From: Gracilaria vermiculophylla
Lineage: Eukaryota; Rhodophyta; Florideophyceae; Gracilariales; Gracilariaceae
DNA length: 64,000 nt
Direction of reading: 5' to 3'
NCBI GenBank assembly: GCA_019155205.2
Contig: JAHNZQ020000308.1
Coordinates: 2,282,359-2,346,358, forward strand
Shown: piece by piece, positions 10,212 through 19,705 of the stretch
Layout of the letters: each line of letters starts with the position of its first letter
Position numbering within the stretch: the first letter of the stretch is position 1
Notes under the pieces: generated by a model
Database searches by the model: none
The model's input: only the letters and a program-made list of their open reading frames with translations
What the model was told of the DNA's origin: nothing
Program-made: the position numbers and the translations under genes

Positions 10212-10845
10212 TCAGACAAAAATGTACACGTGCTTCAAGCACAAAAAAAAATCACGATTTTCCTGAAGCAAGTTTTGTCTGAATAAGCCGATGTGGGGTA
10301 ACCCAATGATACGCTGTAGAAGTGCATTCAGATACATACGAAGTTACTTCGAGGCTTTCGCAAGGTACTGTATCCATTTTCATCTTAAACAAAAACGAAC
10401 GTATTTTTATAGTGCTAGTATCAGTCCTTCGTTTGACTTGCCAAAATCAATGTGTAACTATGAATCGCCTTGGATGAGGAAAGCTGTTCAACTTCTCCTT
10501 CTTTAATGTAGACGTTGCGCTCTAATTCCTAGCACAGCAGAGGCCTATCTTAAAGATATTTCTCTTCCCTCAAAAAGGCCAGAACCCAATCACCTCCTAC
10601 ACAATCGATTAAGATAGGCTTCCTGCGTACGGTAACAACGCGTATTATTCAAATAAAGCTGTGGTCCGCGTTGGGATGAACAGAATGACAAATGAAATTC
10701 ATCAGTCCCCGGCACACCGCCCAGAGCAAACCAATATACGGAAGCATATACTCATCTTATCTACCCACTCTCGTCCCTGGGTAGACGAGTGACCGTATTA
10801 GAGATGTACCCTGCAGCAGAAGAAGTTCATCATCCGTTCGATCGA

Positions 10846-12042
10846 TTAGCACTTTCTTTGCACCCCAAATCCCAACTGCTGAGGTTCCCTTGGCACCCAA
10901 TCAAAGAAAGCTCCTCGCTCTTGCACATATCCTAACCCTGGAAACTGTTCATGAAACGCCAACACCAAGGCTTCCGTCTCCGCCAAATCAGTTAGAAGCC
11001 GCTCCCGCGATAAGTATGCTTCTGTTCTGTTGGCTTCGGAGAAAAAGCTCCAATCCGGATTCTGTAATTGATCCGCCTTTGTCACGTTCAAGAAGACATG
11101 AAATTGGTTTTGGTCGTTAGTTACTTGGTGCCACAATCATTTGCTAGTTTGGATATAAATCGCTGTAACACACCTTTGATACCCACGCATCGCCGGTGAA
11201 CACCAGTCTTTCATCGCCGCTTTTGACTTCGATTACGCAATGACCCGGTGCGTGTCCGAACGTTGATATAAATCGGATCCCCTCAACTGGCGAGGCCTCG
11301 TCGTCATTCTCTGAGTTCACCAAACGTAGCTTACCCGCCTGTACGTACGGCGCAACAGATTCACTATACAACTTTGCAATTGCAGCTAGTGTAGAGTAAA
11401 TATGTGAGCGTTAGTATTGAGGACGTAAGTGGGAAGGCTCTAGCTTCCTCATATGATGCAACACAACTTACCAAGATTGTCAGCACCGAGCAAGGATAAC
11501 GGCGCACTCGGTGATGGATTTGACCAGAACTCATGCTCTTTCATTCCAACAAATACTGCAGCATTTGGAAAAGCTCGTTGTCCATTTTCCGTGACTATGC
11601 CGGCAACGTGGTCTGCATGACCATGCGTTAAGAATACGAAATCAATTGAAGAGGGTCGGATATGGGCAGCGCGAAGATTGCGCATCAGCTGACCGCCATT
11701 CTGGAAAAGCGGAGCAAAGCTCGGAAACTTCTCTGCAACCAAAAAGGAGCCCGTGTCGAACAAGGCTCGTCCACTGGGTAGATCTACAATAAGAACGTTT
11801 TGTGAAAGCACTCCAGGGTCCACAGCTCGAAAGTTTTTCCTGTAGGAACGAACAAATGCAGCTGCAGGAACAGAAAACGGATTTTCAAACAGTTGAAGTC
11901 CGCCATCTGAAACGACTGTGCAGTTCAGAGAGCCAAACTTAAATGTGTAAATCGTCGGATTGAGAGCACATGTGGAATCTGCAGCACTCGCTCCCCATAT
12001 GAGGCAGACCAGGACCAAGGTGAACATTTTCAGCAATTGCAT
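10846..12042 (-). CDS. Secreted metallo-beta-lactamase-fold hydrolase, three exons
   Basis: Predicted 332 residues from exons 12042-11472, 11385-11174 and 11061-10846. The introns (86 and 112 nt) have GTAAGT/TAG and GTGTGT/CAG ends, and the summed exons are an exact multiple of three. A signal peptide occupies 1-20 (hydrophobic core, cleavage after GASA); the start at M25 of the open frame fits it best, with an ATG at 12114 as alternative. Zinc motifs: H140-x-H142-x-D144-H145 in THGHADH, H239 in GHAPGH, and D256 in FTGDAW. The C-terminal FHEQFPGLGYV is the conserved last His region of this family. It should hydrolyse a small ester, lactone or similar substrate outside the cell or in the secretory pathway. 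The exact substrate is not deducible; secreted lactonase-like MBL proteins are the closest type. Confidence 0.82.
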
Positions 12043-12501
12043 AGCGGATTTAATGTACATCATAAGGATGCCGAGAAAAGAAAGGATGAGGCCACGACCA
12101 GACGTGCAGCTCAACGAAAATGGATTCGAGGGCTTTAAAATGTCTATCTCGGCGTCTCTATTGGCTATAAATTGTCGTCATGGTTCTCATACTTCTCCCT
12201 TGTGATCCCAATCTCGGCTGGACATCCAAGGTTAAAGGTTCAGGGGTTGAATAGATCCCAGATTCCTGAACATCCTGTATAGGTAGTATAAAACCCTATG
12301 ATTGGCTGCTCCGCTGAATTTAGGTCAGTACGAGGATTGTCATGGAGAGGAAAGGAAAGAACGGCCACTGCAAGAGGATATGGGACGCTTAGATCCATGG
12401 CCTTTATTTCGAATTCCTGACGCGAATCGCGCACACTCTTCGCTAGCTAGTGTCTATCGGACCAGTGCGCTGACCTCATATGATGTCAAATTGACCTCAT
12501 A
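12043..12501. promoter_or_regulatory. Upstream region of the MBL hydrolase, ending at the transposon
   Basis: About 460 bp between the hydrolase start and the left end of the Tc1-like element. It should hold the hydrolase promoter. No element is clearly recognisable. Confidence 0.35.
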
Positions 12502-13783
12502 CAGTGCGTTTCAAAAGTATAGGACAGTGCAAAAGCGCGCCAAAATATGGATTTTTGCCTACTGTAGCCACCCCCCTTCGTTACAAAAGTATAGAACATT
12601 TCGAACTCGCGCGTAATTATTTCCACATCACGTTGTTTTCTTTCCTGAAAAAGACATTAGATCTTATAAAGTAAAAGCTTACAACACAATACTTCAAACA
12701 GTACCTTAGATCTAGGCCGTTGTTCTCATTTTTATACCATTTTCTTCATTATTTACTGTAAAATAAACATAAAAGTTTTATTGATAGCTTAATGATGCTC
12801 AGCTAAAACGATGAGCATAACTTTTTGCAAGAATAGTATCCTGGCAATGTATTTTGCACAAAAAAACCCAATGAAAAGAACGAATCGTTTACAAAAAATG
12901 AATAAAATGGTAATGAAAAACGCTTTAAAAATTCGTTCGGTTTATAAAACTGAACAAAGTTTCCTTTTGGAAGCCGCAAATAAGCAAATAATGGTGCCAC
13001 AGTATGCAATGATCACTGATAAAAAAGTCAGCTGCAAGAAAAATGTATTGAAAATGAGTACAAATTTGATTAAGATGAACAACAGTGTTTTACATATTGC
13101 TATCATAAGCAAAAAAGATCAAATAAAACTTGAACATTGAAAAGGTCTATTAGAGCTTTAATTATGCTATATACTGGATTTTCGATGACAACAACTACAT
13201 ATAAAGCCTTTTCCGTAAACATTAAAGACTCAAAAAGGCTTTCAAATGCTTAAACACAATGTTTTATTAAATTTTACATATCTTATCAAAAATGTAAATT
13301 GGTTTTTCATCAAGATAGCGCCGCCGTTTACTTTAGTAGTCTATAGCAATGAAAAACGTTCTTTGTTTGCTCTAAACTAATGCTATGCAGTTACTTTTGC
13401 GTTAGGTTCGCTTCAACTCTTTTGAAACCGAATAATCTGTACTCCTTAGAATGATTTATGGCCATTACAGGCCATTCTGAACAGGTTTTGATTAAAAGAA
13501 AAATATTGGAAATAGCGCGAAAACTATGAATATTTTAATTATGTGAAGTTAGGAAAACGCGATGCAAAAGCGTTGAATTAGTATTGTTTGGTACAAAAAA
13601 GCGAAAATCATCTACTGAAGAAGGCAAAATGAAGGTTGAAAGGGAAATGTCCTATAATTTTGAAACGGTTTTTTAACTTTAACTAAGTTTTTTGAAAACT
13701 AATTTTGGTAGCACTACAGTACTGTACTAAAAACGATGATTTGCATCAAAATGCCGGGTGTCCTATAATTTTGAAACAGACTT
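12502..13783 (+). mobile_element. Decayed Tc1/mariner-like transposon with doubled terminal repeats
   Basis: About 1.28 kb, the size of Tc1/mariner elements, bounded by imperfect inverted repeats: left 12502-12526 (CAGTGCGTTTCAAAAGTATA onward) and right 13759-13783, identical at about 20 of 25 positions. A second, inner copy of the core sits at 12579-12600 on the left and 13648-13670 on the right, an IR/DR arrangement known from some Tc1-like elements. A TA precedes the left end; the right flank reads CA, a possible decayed TA target. The interior is AT-rich and has no intact transposase. Remnants in the + direction are ITDKK at about 13012-13026 (first catalytic Asp region) and FHQD at about 13305-13316, resembling the FQQDNA block, about 98 codons later. 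It is inactive and old. Confidence 0.7.
12811..13140 (+). pseudogene. Transposase remnant inside the Tc1-like element
   Basis: A 109-codon AT-rich ORF covering part of the decayed transposase. It contains YAMITDKKVSC, which resembles the first DDE/D aspartate block of Tc1 transposases (hydrophobic-T/S-D-E/K-K). The remaining catalytic blocks lie downstream in other frames or after stops. The rest of the ORF is Lys/Asn/Met-rich and not recognisable. Identification rests mainly on the surrounding terminal repeats. Confidence 0.4.
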
Positions 13784-14174
13784 CAGATCCAAGTTCTCGC
13801 TCTGAAGACAATTTTCACGGCTTGACGGCAACTTTCCGCTTCGCTGACCCGTGGTCGACGTGTTCTACTATTTGATAGATGTTCTTCAGGGTTCAAAAAT
13901 TTGGAGCCCCGGTTTAGAAACCGGTCTCCATTAATGAATGCAAGACGAGCTCGTGGGAGCCGCGCGCCAAGTTTCGCCGAGCTTCCACTGCAAGTCCTCC
14001 AGATATTGTGACATGACGTGCACTGCAGGCCTGCGCTGCATCTTGGCTTGCAGGCAAATGCAATTGACAGTCTAAATTGCGCCATACTCTCTTTCGTTTG
14101 TTCTCCCTTCTCTGCATTCCCCACTCTCGTTCCGTCGCAGCTAGCAATCTTCCGACGATCGCATCCGGGCTACA

Positions 14175-14274
14175 NNNNNNNNNNNNNNNNNNNNNNNNNN
14201 NNNNNNNNNNNNNNNNNNNNNNNNNNNNNNNNNNNNNNNNNNNNNNNNNNNNNNNNNNNNNNNNNNNNNNNNNN
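14175..14274. other. Assembly gap (100 Ns)
   Basis: A run of exactly 100 N, the conventional placeholder for a gap of unknown size. Sequence is missing here and the ORF on the minus strand is interrupted by it. Confidence 0.99.
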
Positions 14275-14591
14275 AGTAATTGAAGACACTGGCGGCATTG
14301 CGTACGACTTTCGGAGCTTGACTGATTTTCTTGAACCCCGGCAACAACGGTTTTGTGACATAAGTAACATCTTTTGTTACGCTTGACACCAACGCTGTTT
14401 TGCAAGGCCCATATTATACGAAGAAACTCAGATCGGTAGCATAGATTTAGTTTTTCCCATCCTGGGGTAATCCGAGGATCATCTGGAGACACTCTTGGAT
14501 CCGTTGTAGCTAAGAGACGTGTTCTAGACGAACGGGACGAGGACGAGTTCCGAGAGCGCCTTTGGGCGTTGATGTCGCTGGGATCTGACAT
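14275..14591 (-). CDS. Partial hypothetical protein, cut by the assembly gap
   Basis: N-terminal part of a possible protein of at least 105 residues starting MSDPSDINAQRRS, with a Ser/Arg-rich beginning (about 10-26), a DPRVSPDDPRITPGW stretch and, near the gap, two Cys pairs (CYLC and CRQC) that could be part of a zinc site. It runs into the 100-N gap. The same frame reopens on the other side (to 13914) but I cannot say it is one protein. No family is recognised; an intron or a repeat-derived sequence remains possible. Confidence 0.35.
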
Positions 14592-14923
14592 GTTGATGCT
14601 GATTGTACTTTTGAGGAGGAAAGCTAGACGTAGGCGATCGTGCCTTCGTTTGGTGTCGTGAACAGGACGATGAAGGCTTTAGGATTTTGAGTAGCTTCAT
14701 ATTGCATAAACAAGACGAAAACGTCTTTATCTGAGTAAGCCCAAAATATTTCCTCCCTTGCCTGAAACCTGAAGAAGTTTCCGAGCAGACTCCCTACCCT
14801 GGTTCAACTTTTCAACACACGATCCACACGTGGGGATTGCGAGAAAATTGTCTTCAGAGCGATAAGTGGGCTTCAGATGCGTGTGGTTGTCGAGACTCGA
14901 TTCATCAAGAAGTAGGCGCCCGC

Positions 14924-17359
14924 TTAACATGAAGTGCTGATTTCTTCGGCATGTCCCGAAAGACGTAGACCGTATCTCCCGAATACTTCTTTGTAAGTCT
15001 TGGCTATACCGCACCGATTAGTGTCGAACTCTTCCCCAGAAAACCCAACATCTGTGATAAGCTTGGCCACGTCTAGATCTTCTTCCAATCTCTTGTCATA
15101 TATAGTAGTGTGAGGTACCTTCATGCGCACAACCAGCTCCAACACGCGATGATCCGGGGCAATAACGAATCCAGGAATTCCAGCACCCAATGCTATCATA
15201 TTCCCATGAATCCTAGCGCCGAAGGCTACGTCCATTTCTCGTAAACTTTCCATCCATTCTTCAGCGTCGCTGATAAACTTGATGCGGCCGAATGGAATTC
15301 CAGCCTTCTTCATTTGATTCAGATCGTCAAGTGTTTGGGCATACATGTAGCTGTTCGGATAAGAGTTGAGCAGACTAACAAAAAGCGATGTGAGTTTCTT
15401 CTGTGGTTTCATATTCAAGGCAATTTTGAGAGTGCGGTCACCGATTCTAGCCTTCAATGCCTCGTATTTTGAAGCTAGAGACCGTCCGAGTAGGACGTTT
15501 TGGTTGATGAAAAGACTAGGGCATCCTGTAGAGATGCCGTATTTGTAACCAGCGTGTTCTACAGCTTCAAGGGTGAACTGACCACGTACTAACATCGGCA
15601 TTTTGTACCTTTGCATTGTGTTGAGCATATTCATCGCATTCTCAGTGAAGTTAAAGTCTTTTGGCGTGGTGCGAATCTTTTCGCCTGAACTCAAGTCGTC
15701 AATGAGTATATTGGGCTGAAAGAACTGTTGGATGCCAATCCCAACAAACAACAATATATCTCTGTCCCTTTCCACAATCAGACGTTCAAAGGCGAATGTC
15801 ATCTTGCTGGTCTGATCAAATATGTTGGCGATAGGTCGGTAGAACATCATTTGTTTTCCGTCAGGGATAGAATTCTCAGTCTGACATGTCATTCGTGTAC
15901 TGTTGCAAGTTGTGACGGAGTTGAAATCGACCAGTCTGTTCATCGCCGCAAATTGCCAGACCAGGTTTCCATGGTTTTTGCCAGTGTCCTTCAGGGCATC
16001 CTCATAGTCATCGTATTCAATGTGCGCGTTTGGGTAAGATACGAGATTTGAAATAAGATACTTAGAATTCACGTTCTTTTCTGACACAGGAACTTGAACT
16101 GAAGGAGCGGGTCGCTTCTCCAGAGCGGGATTCATAGCAACATTTGTAAGTGACTCCTGATTGAAATGGAGGCCACTTTTCCATGGATCAATGAACGAAG
16201 GAAGAGAAAGAGATTGAATGGAAACGGGCAGAGCGGAAAATTTCTCACTGGCGTTATCCAAGGATAGATTGGAAAGTCCACGATCCAAAGTGGTCGACAC
16301 GGTTCTTTTCCGAGCAATGTCCAAACAAGATGAAATCATGATCGCGGCAAGCATTAATATCTGAACCAATGCAAGAGCCATCATACGTCTCTTCTTGTTC
16401 TTCACGGCATCTGTCTCTTTTCCAAGAAGGTACAAGGGGAATCCAAAGCCAGCCAACGTTAGGCCGACAAAATGTGTTAGAGCGAATGAGTCACCAAGTA
16501 CCACAGCAGAGATAAGAATACCCGTAAAGCGCTTCAAAGTATTCAGGAGTGAATGTGTAAGTGCATCCATGCGTTCGAGCAGAGCTATACTTGCAAATTG
16601 GTAAGAGTTAAACAGAACAGCGTTTCGAATAAGATACGGAAACGAGGGCAGTTGCAGGCCATGGAAAATAAATTTGTAACCTAGAATCAGAACAGCAAAG
16701 GGAAGACAAGATGCTTGCAGAGAAAAATAACGTCGTTCGGTTGACTGATGTTTTGAGCTGTCTCGTTGATCTCTCTTCAGCAGAATGTTGCGCATAGGGA
16801 AGCAGATGTTTGCGAGAACAATAGGTGATACAGTAAGAATGGTAAAGCCTTTTCCAGAGAAAACGAACACGCCTACCAATACCATTACCATACCGAACAC
16901 GGAAACCAGAGGAGTGGATTCGCGCAGCACCAGGCGTTTGAGCACCAATGCTGCGAGTGGCTCGGAAAGCTTCCACATTAAAGTTGAAGTAGAGCCGAGA
17001 AGTTTGTATGATGAGTTTGTCATAATGGTTCCCATAAGATGAAAGAAGCCGATGGAAAGCGATGAGTACTGGACTAACTGAAAAGAAATCTGAGAGCATG
17101 GCTGTTGCTTGATATTACCCTTTTGAAACGCGGTCTTTGATTTTGACAACATCGTGGCCATAAGCATACCGACCAGGATTTGTGCGAAGGTCAAGTCGAC
17201 GAAGAGCAATTCAGATGAGAATCTGGTGAGCAAAATCTGGGCATCGATAGCGTAGATACTGTTGCAGGCCCACCACAAGAGAAATAATAAGCCGATGGTA
17301 GAACAATGGGAGATAAAAGAGGCAGCGCCTGACATGGATGACCCTGAGAGGCCGGTCAT
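14924..17359 (-). CDS. Fusion: phosphate-translocator-like (TPT/PPT, DMT) membrane domain + polysaccharide pyruvyltransferase
   Basis: A single intronless 811-codon frame. Residues about 18-315 form a 10-span drug/metabolite transporter domain of the triose-phosphate/PEP translocator type. The block LLNTLKRFTG carries K276-R277, the Lys-Arg pair that binds phosphate in plastidic phosphate translocators, and LSEPLAALVLK at 131-141 matches the family's EP motif region. A basic stretch (321-325, NKKRR) and an extra hydrophobic span (about 326-346) follow, then a Ser-rich linker and a pyruvyltransferase domain (about 430-790) with DILLFVGIGIQQF and GARIHGN (R716, H718), the family's conserved R-x-H-G. 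Such enzymes use phosphoenolpyruvate to form pyruvate ketals on sugars. The positive-inside layout predicts the catalytic domain in the Golgi lumen. Likely job (inferred): importing PEP and pyruvylating galactan. An ATG pair at 16384/16381 could start a stand-alone enzyme. Confidence 0.87.
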   Translation of the reverse strand: MTGLSGSSMSGAASFISHCSTIGLLFLLWWACNSIYAIDAQILLTRFSSELLFVDLTFAQILVGMLMATMLSKSKTAFQKGNIKQQPCSQISFQLVQYSSLSIGFFHLMGTIMTNSSYKLLGSTSTLMWKLSEPLAALVLKRLVLRESTPLVSVFGMVMVLVGVFVFSGKGFTILTVSPIVLANICFPMRNILLKRDQRDSSKHQSTERRYFSLQASCLPFAVLILGYKFIFHGLQLPSFPYLIRNAVLFNSYQFASIALLERMDALTHSLLNTLKRFTGILISAVVLGDSFALTHFVGLTLAGFGFPLYLLGKETDAVKNKKRRMMALALVQILMLAAIMISSCLDIARKRTVSTTLDRGLSNLSLDNASEKFSALPVSIQSLSLPSFIDPWKSGLHFNQESLTNVAMNPALEKRPAPSVQVPVSEKNVNSKYLISNLVSYPNAHIEYDDYEDALKDTGKNHGNLVWQFAAMNRLVDFNSVTTCNSTRMTCQTENSIPDGKQMMFYRPIANIFDQTSKMTFAFERLIVERDRDILLFVGIGIQQFFQPNILIDDLSSGEKIRTTPKDFNFTENAMNMLNTMQRYKMPMLVRGQFTLEAVEHAGYKYGISTGCPSLFINQNVLLGRSLASKYEALKARIGDRTLKIALNMKPQKKLTSLFVSLLNSYPNSYMYAQTLDDLNQMKKAGIPFGRIKFISDAEEWMESLREMDVAFGARIHGNMIALGAGIPGFVIAPDHRVLELVVRMKVPHTTIYDKRLEEDLDVAKLITDVGFSGEEFDTNRCGIAKTYKEVFGRYGLRLSGHAEEISTSC

Positions 17360-19276
17360 GTTTGGAACAAAACACCAGGCAGGAAGACGTTGACGACCGG
17401 ATTGTGGGATTCGAAGTGTGTGATAGAGAGGTCAGGTATCGGGGGAAGGGAGACTTACGAGAAGGATGCCCTTCTACTTCAGAGGACTCGGGAACTCTTC
17501 AGAACTCATTGTATACCTAACGCCCCTGAATCCCCCGTTCCACGGAGCCCGCGGGGGGTAGGTGGGCACGGTCAGGTGAACACAAAACGAGGATCTTTGT
17601 GGATGCGCTTGGGGGGATTCGGCTGTCACGCACAGTCCATCCCTGCTGTTGATATGGGGAGAAAAAGTGGGGCCAAAAAGGGGTAAAACATCCGCTAAGC
17701 ACCATCGTGGCCGGATCAGCCACGTCTGAAATACCCGATCTTCGCCACGATGCGCGCCGCACGCATCACGTGCTGCATCGCAATTCAACCTCTCGCAAGG
17801 TAAGAGCGAGCAGACATGCAACACGGCGCATGATGACACCAACTGTGTGAGTTGCATCAGCTTATAGGTGGCCCAGCTGCTGCCTTCGTCCTGCCGTAAG
17901 CGCTCTTCTAGCACCCGTTGACCACGCTCTCGAGTTTCCTACCCTTGTACGTCATCTTTGCCCCATCACCCACAACATTTTTTGGTCCTACCAGGAGTAC
18001 AGACTTGTCGTTTGCAGTGACGTCACGATATCAAAGTAGCTCACCAGTCCTTGGCGCCCCAAAGCCTTCCGCTTCGCTCTTCATCGGTCAGACCACTCAC
18101 GCTGTGCTCGCTGAGCAACATGCTTATTTGCTCCAGCAATTCCACTCAATTCAATGTAGTTCAACTCTCGAGTATCTGGGTTAGATTGGTATCATTTCAT
18201 GCCTTAAAGTAACAATTGAATTTATATCCACAAATATCGTAGTCACGAGATATTCTTTAATGAAATTCCTCCGATACTTAGGTCTTGGATGCACTGAAGG
18301 CCTATTTGCTCACAACATTGCTCTCTGTGTGGACTGTGACAAACATCATGCCCAACTTCGACAAAACCTGGATGTTCACTTTCTCGTCTTCTATCTTTTG
18401 GCTAGCAGAACCATACTGGCTTACCTGAATATAGAAGGGCTTGACCTTGAAATGGTTCTTGCATCTCTGGATTAATGTATGATCATGCTGTAATTACTTC
18501 ATGTTCTGTAGCACAGGTTTTGGTACAGTGTATCAATGTTAACATTGGTGGTCTAGGTACTTCTCACATGTCAAATACTGTGTATAACAAAGTTGCTCAA
18601 ACTCAAGCCAGCCCGTGTGCATAAAACACAAGCCTCGAGTAAGTACTTACAAGCACTCGTCGTCGAAAGAGCCCCTCTTGCTAGATAACTTGAAATCAGT
18701 GAAAACAGATCCTTTTGATGACAGATTTATTGGCAGAATTGTGTTCAATGCATATCGTTTTGGCGTTCATAGTTGCATCCAATTTTCAAAGAACTTGTAA
18801 ATCAAGCATTAAAGGTCGATAAATACCAGCTAATCATACTAAAAAGGGAGTTGACTTGTGAAGGTGTTTCTGAGAGATGCTTCTGAAGAACGTCTGCCGA
18901 CCTCTGAACTGGTTGAAACATGTTTTTCATAAAAAAGAAGTAAATTGTGGAGAATGTGCTCGGCAATTCAATCTTTCATTCCTAAGATATGTTGCAAAGA
19001 TCCATTAAGTCTGAAAGATGTGATTCGCATTTAACGCTACCTTTCGTTCCAATTTATGTAATTCTTTCGATGTATTTGAAAGATAATCTGAAGAACACTA
19101 GTTTTTGAAGTGCTGCTGTCTATTGTGAAGTTGGCTTTTAATACACAAAACGTAACTGAGAGTTTTATCATCGATCTATTTTCTTTGAGTGCAGCACAGC
19201 TCAAAGAAAATGTGGATACAGAACAGCACATTAGTAGTTGAAACAGTAGACCCCAGAAACAGGTGAGAGCGACAGT

Positions 19277-19705
19277 ATGAAAGCAAATAGCCTCGAGAAG
19301 CCAAACCATGCAGAAGAAACAAGAATCAGCAACATCCATGTGAAGGCAATCGATCTTACAGGTTTACATTTTTCAACTCATGGTAATATCCATGTGGAAC
19401 TACTGACAGGGCCCTTCTTAGCAAAAAAAGAAGATCGTGACCACAAAGTCAACAGCATCAGGGAATTGTCCCTTACTCAGTTTCATACACTACGAGATAA
19501 ATATACTTCTGCGTTCCCGGAGATTTCATTGCTGACGTTGTTTGCCTATGCTGTAGAGCTCATTAACAAATCAGAGAGACATATGCAAACGAACTATCTC
19601 AGCGGTATGACTCTCAACATAAAATTGAAAGCAGCATTGTCAACAAAGCTTAGCCTTATCGACATGCTGCGGATGAAAATCAAAAACAGTACACGTGCAG
19701 ATTGA
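19277..19705 (+). pseudogene. Probable hAT-family transposase C-terminal relic
   Basis: 142-codon ORF whose second half resembles the hAT dimerisation region: a PEISLLTLFAYAVELINK stretch like the yP-x-l..lA..iL core, then SER (the conserved S/ER) and, about 20 residues on, KAALSTKLSLIDMLRM, like the R-x-x-LS-x3-L-x2-LL-x-I ending. The first half is not recognisable, and the upstream sequence is full of stops, so no complete transposase exists. About 80 bp downstream is TAGGGCCTGTACT, similar to hAT terminal repeats of plants. An alternative is an unrelated hypothetical protein. I did not find a matching left end. Confidence 0.36.

Larger units (their letters stand above)
8363..10845. other. 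Long AT-rich spacer with no confident gene
   Basis: About 2.5 kb upstream of the branching enzyme. It contains two short minus-strand ORFs of possible interest (listed separately) and AT-rich stretches. Around 9761-9785 there is a near-palindromic A-run/T-run flanked by tgca and atgca. No transposon protein, RNA gene or clear promoter was recognised. Confidence 0.4.

Noticed and set aside
13455..13490. A WPLQ-like reading as a third catalytic block of the Tc1 transposase
   Set aside because: The distance from the QD block is too long for known families and the reading contains stops; not counted as evidence.
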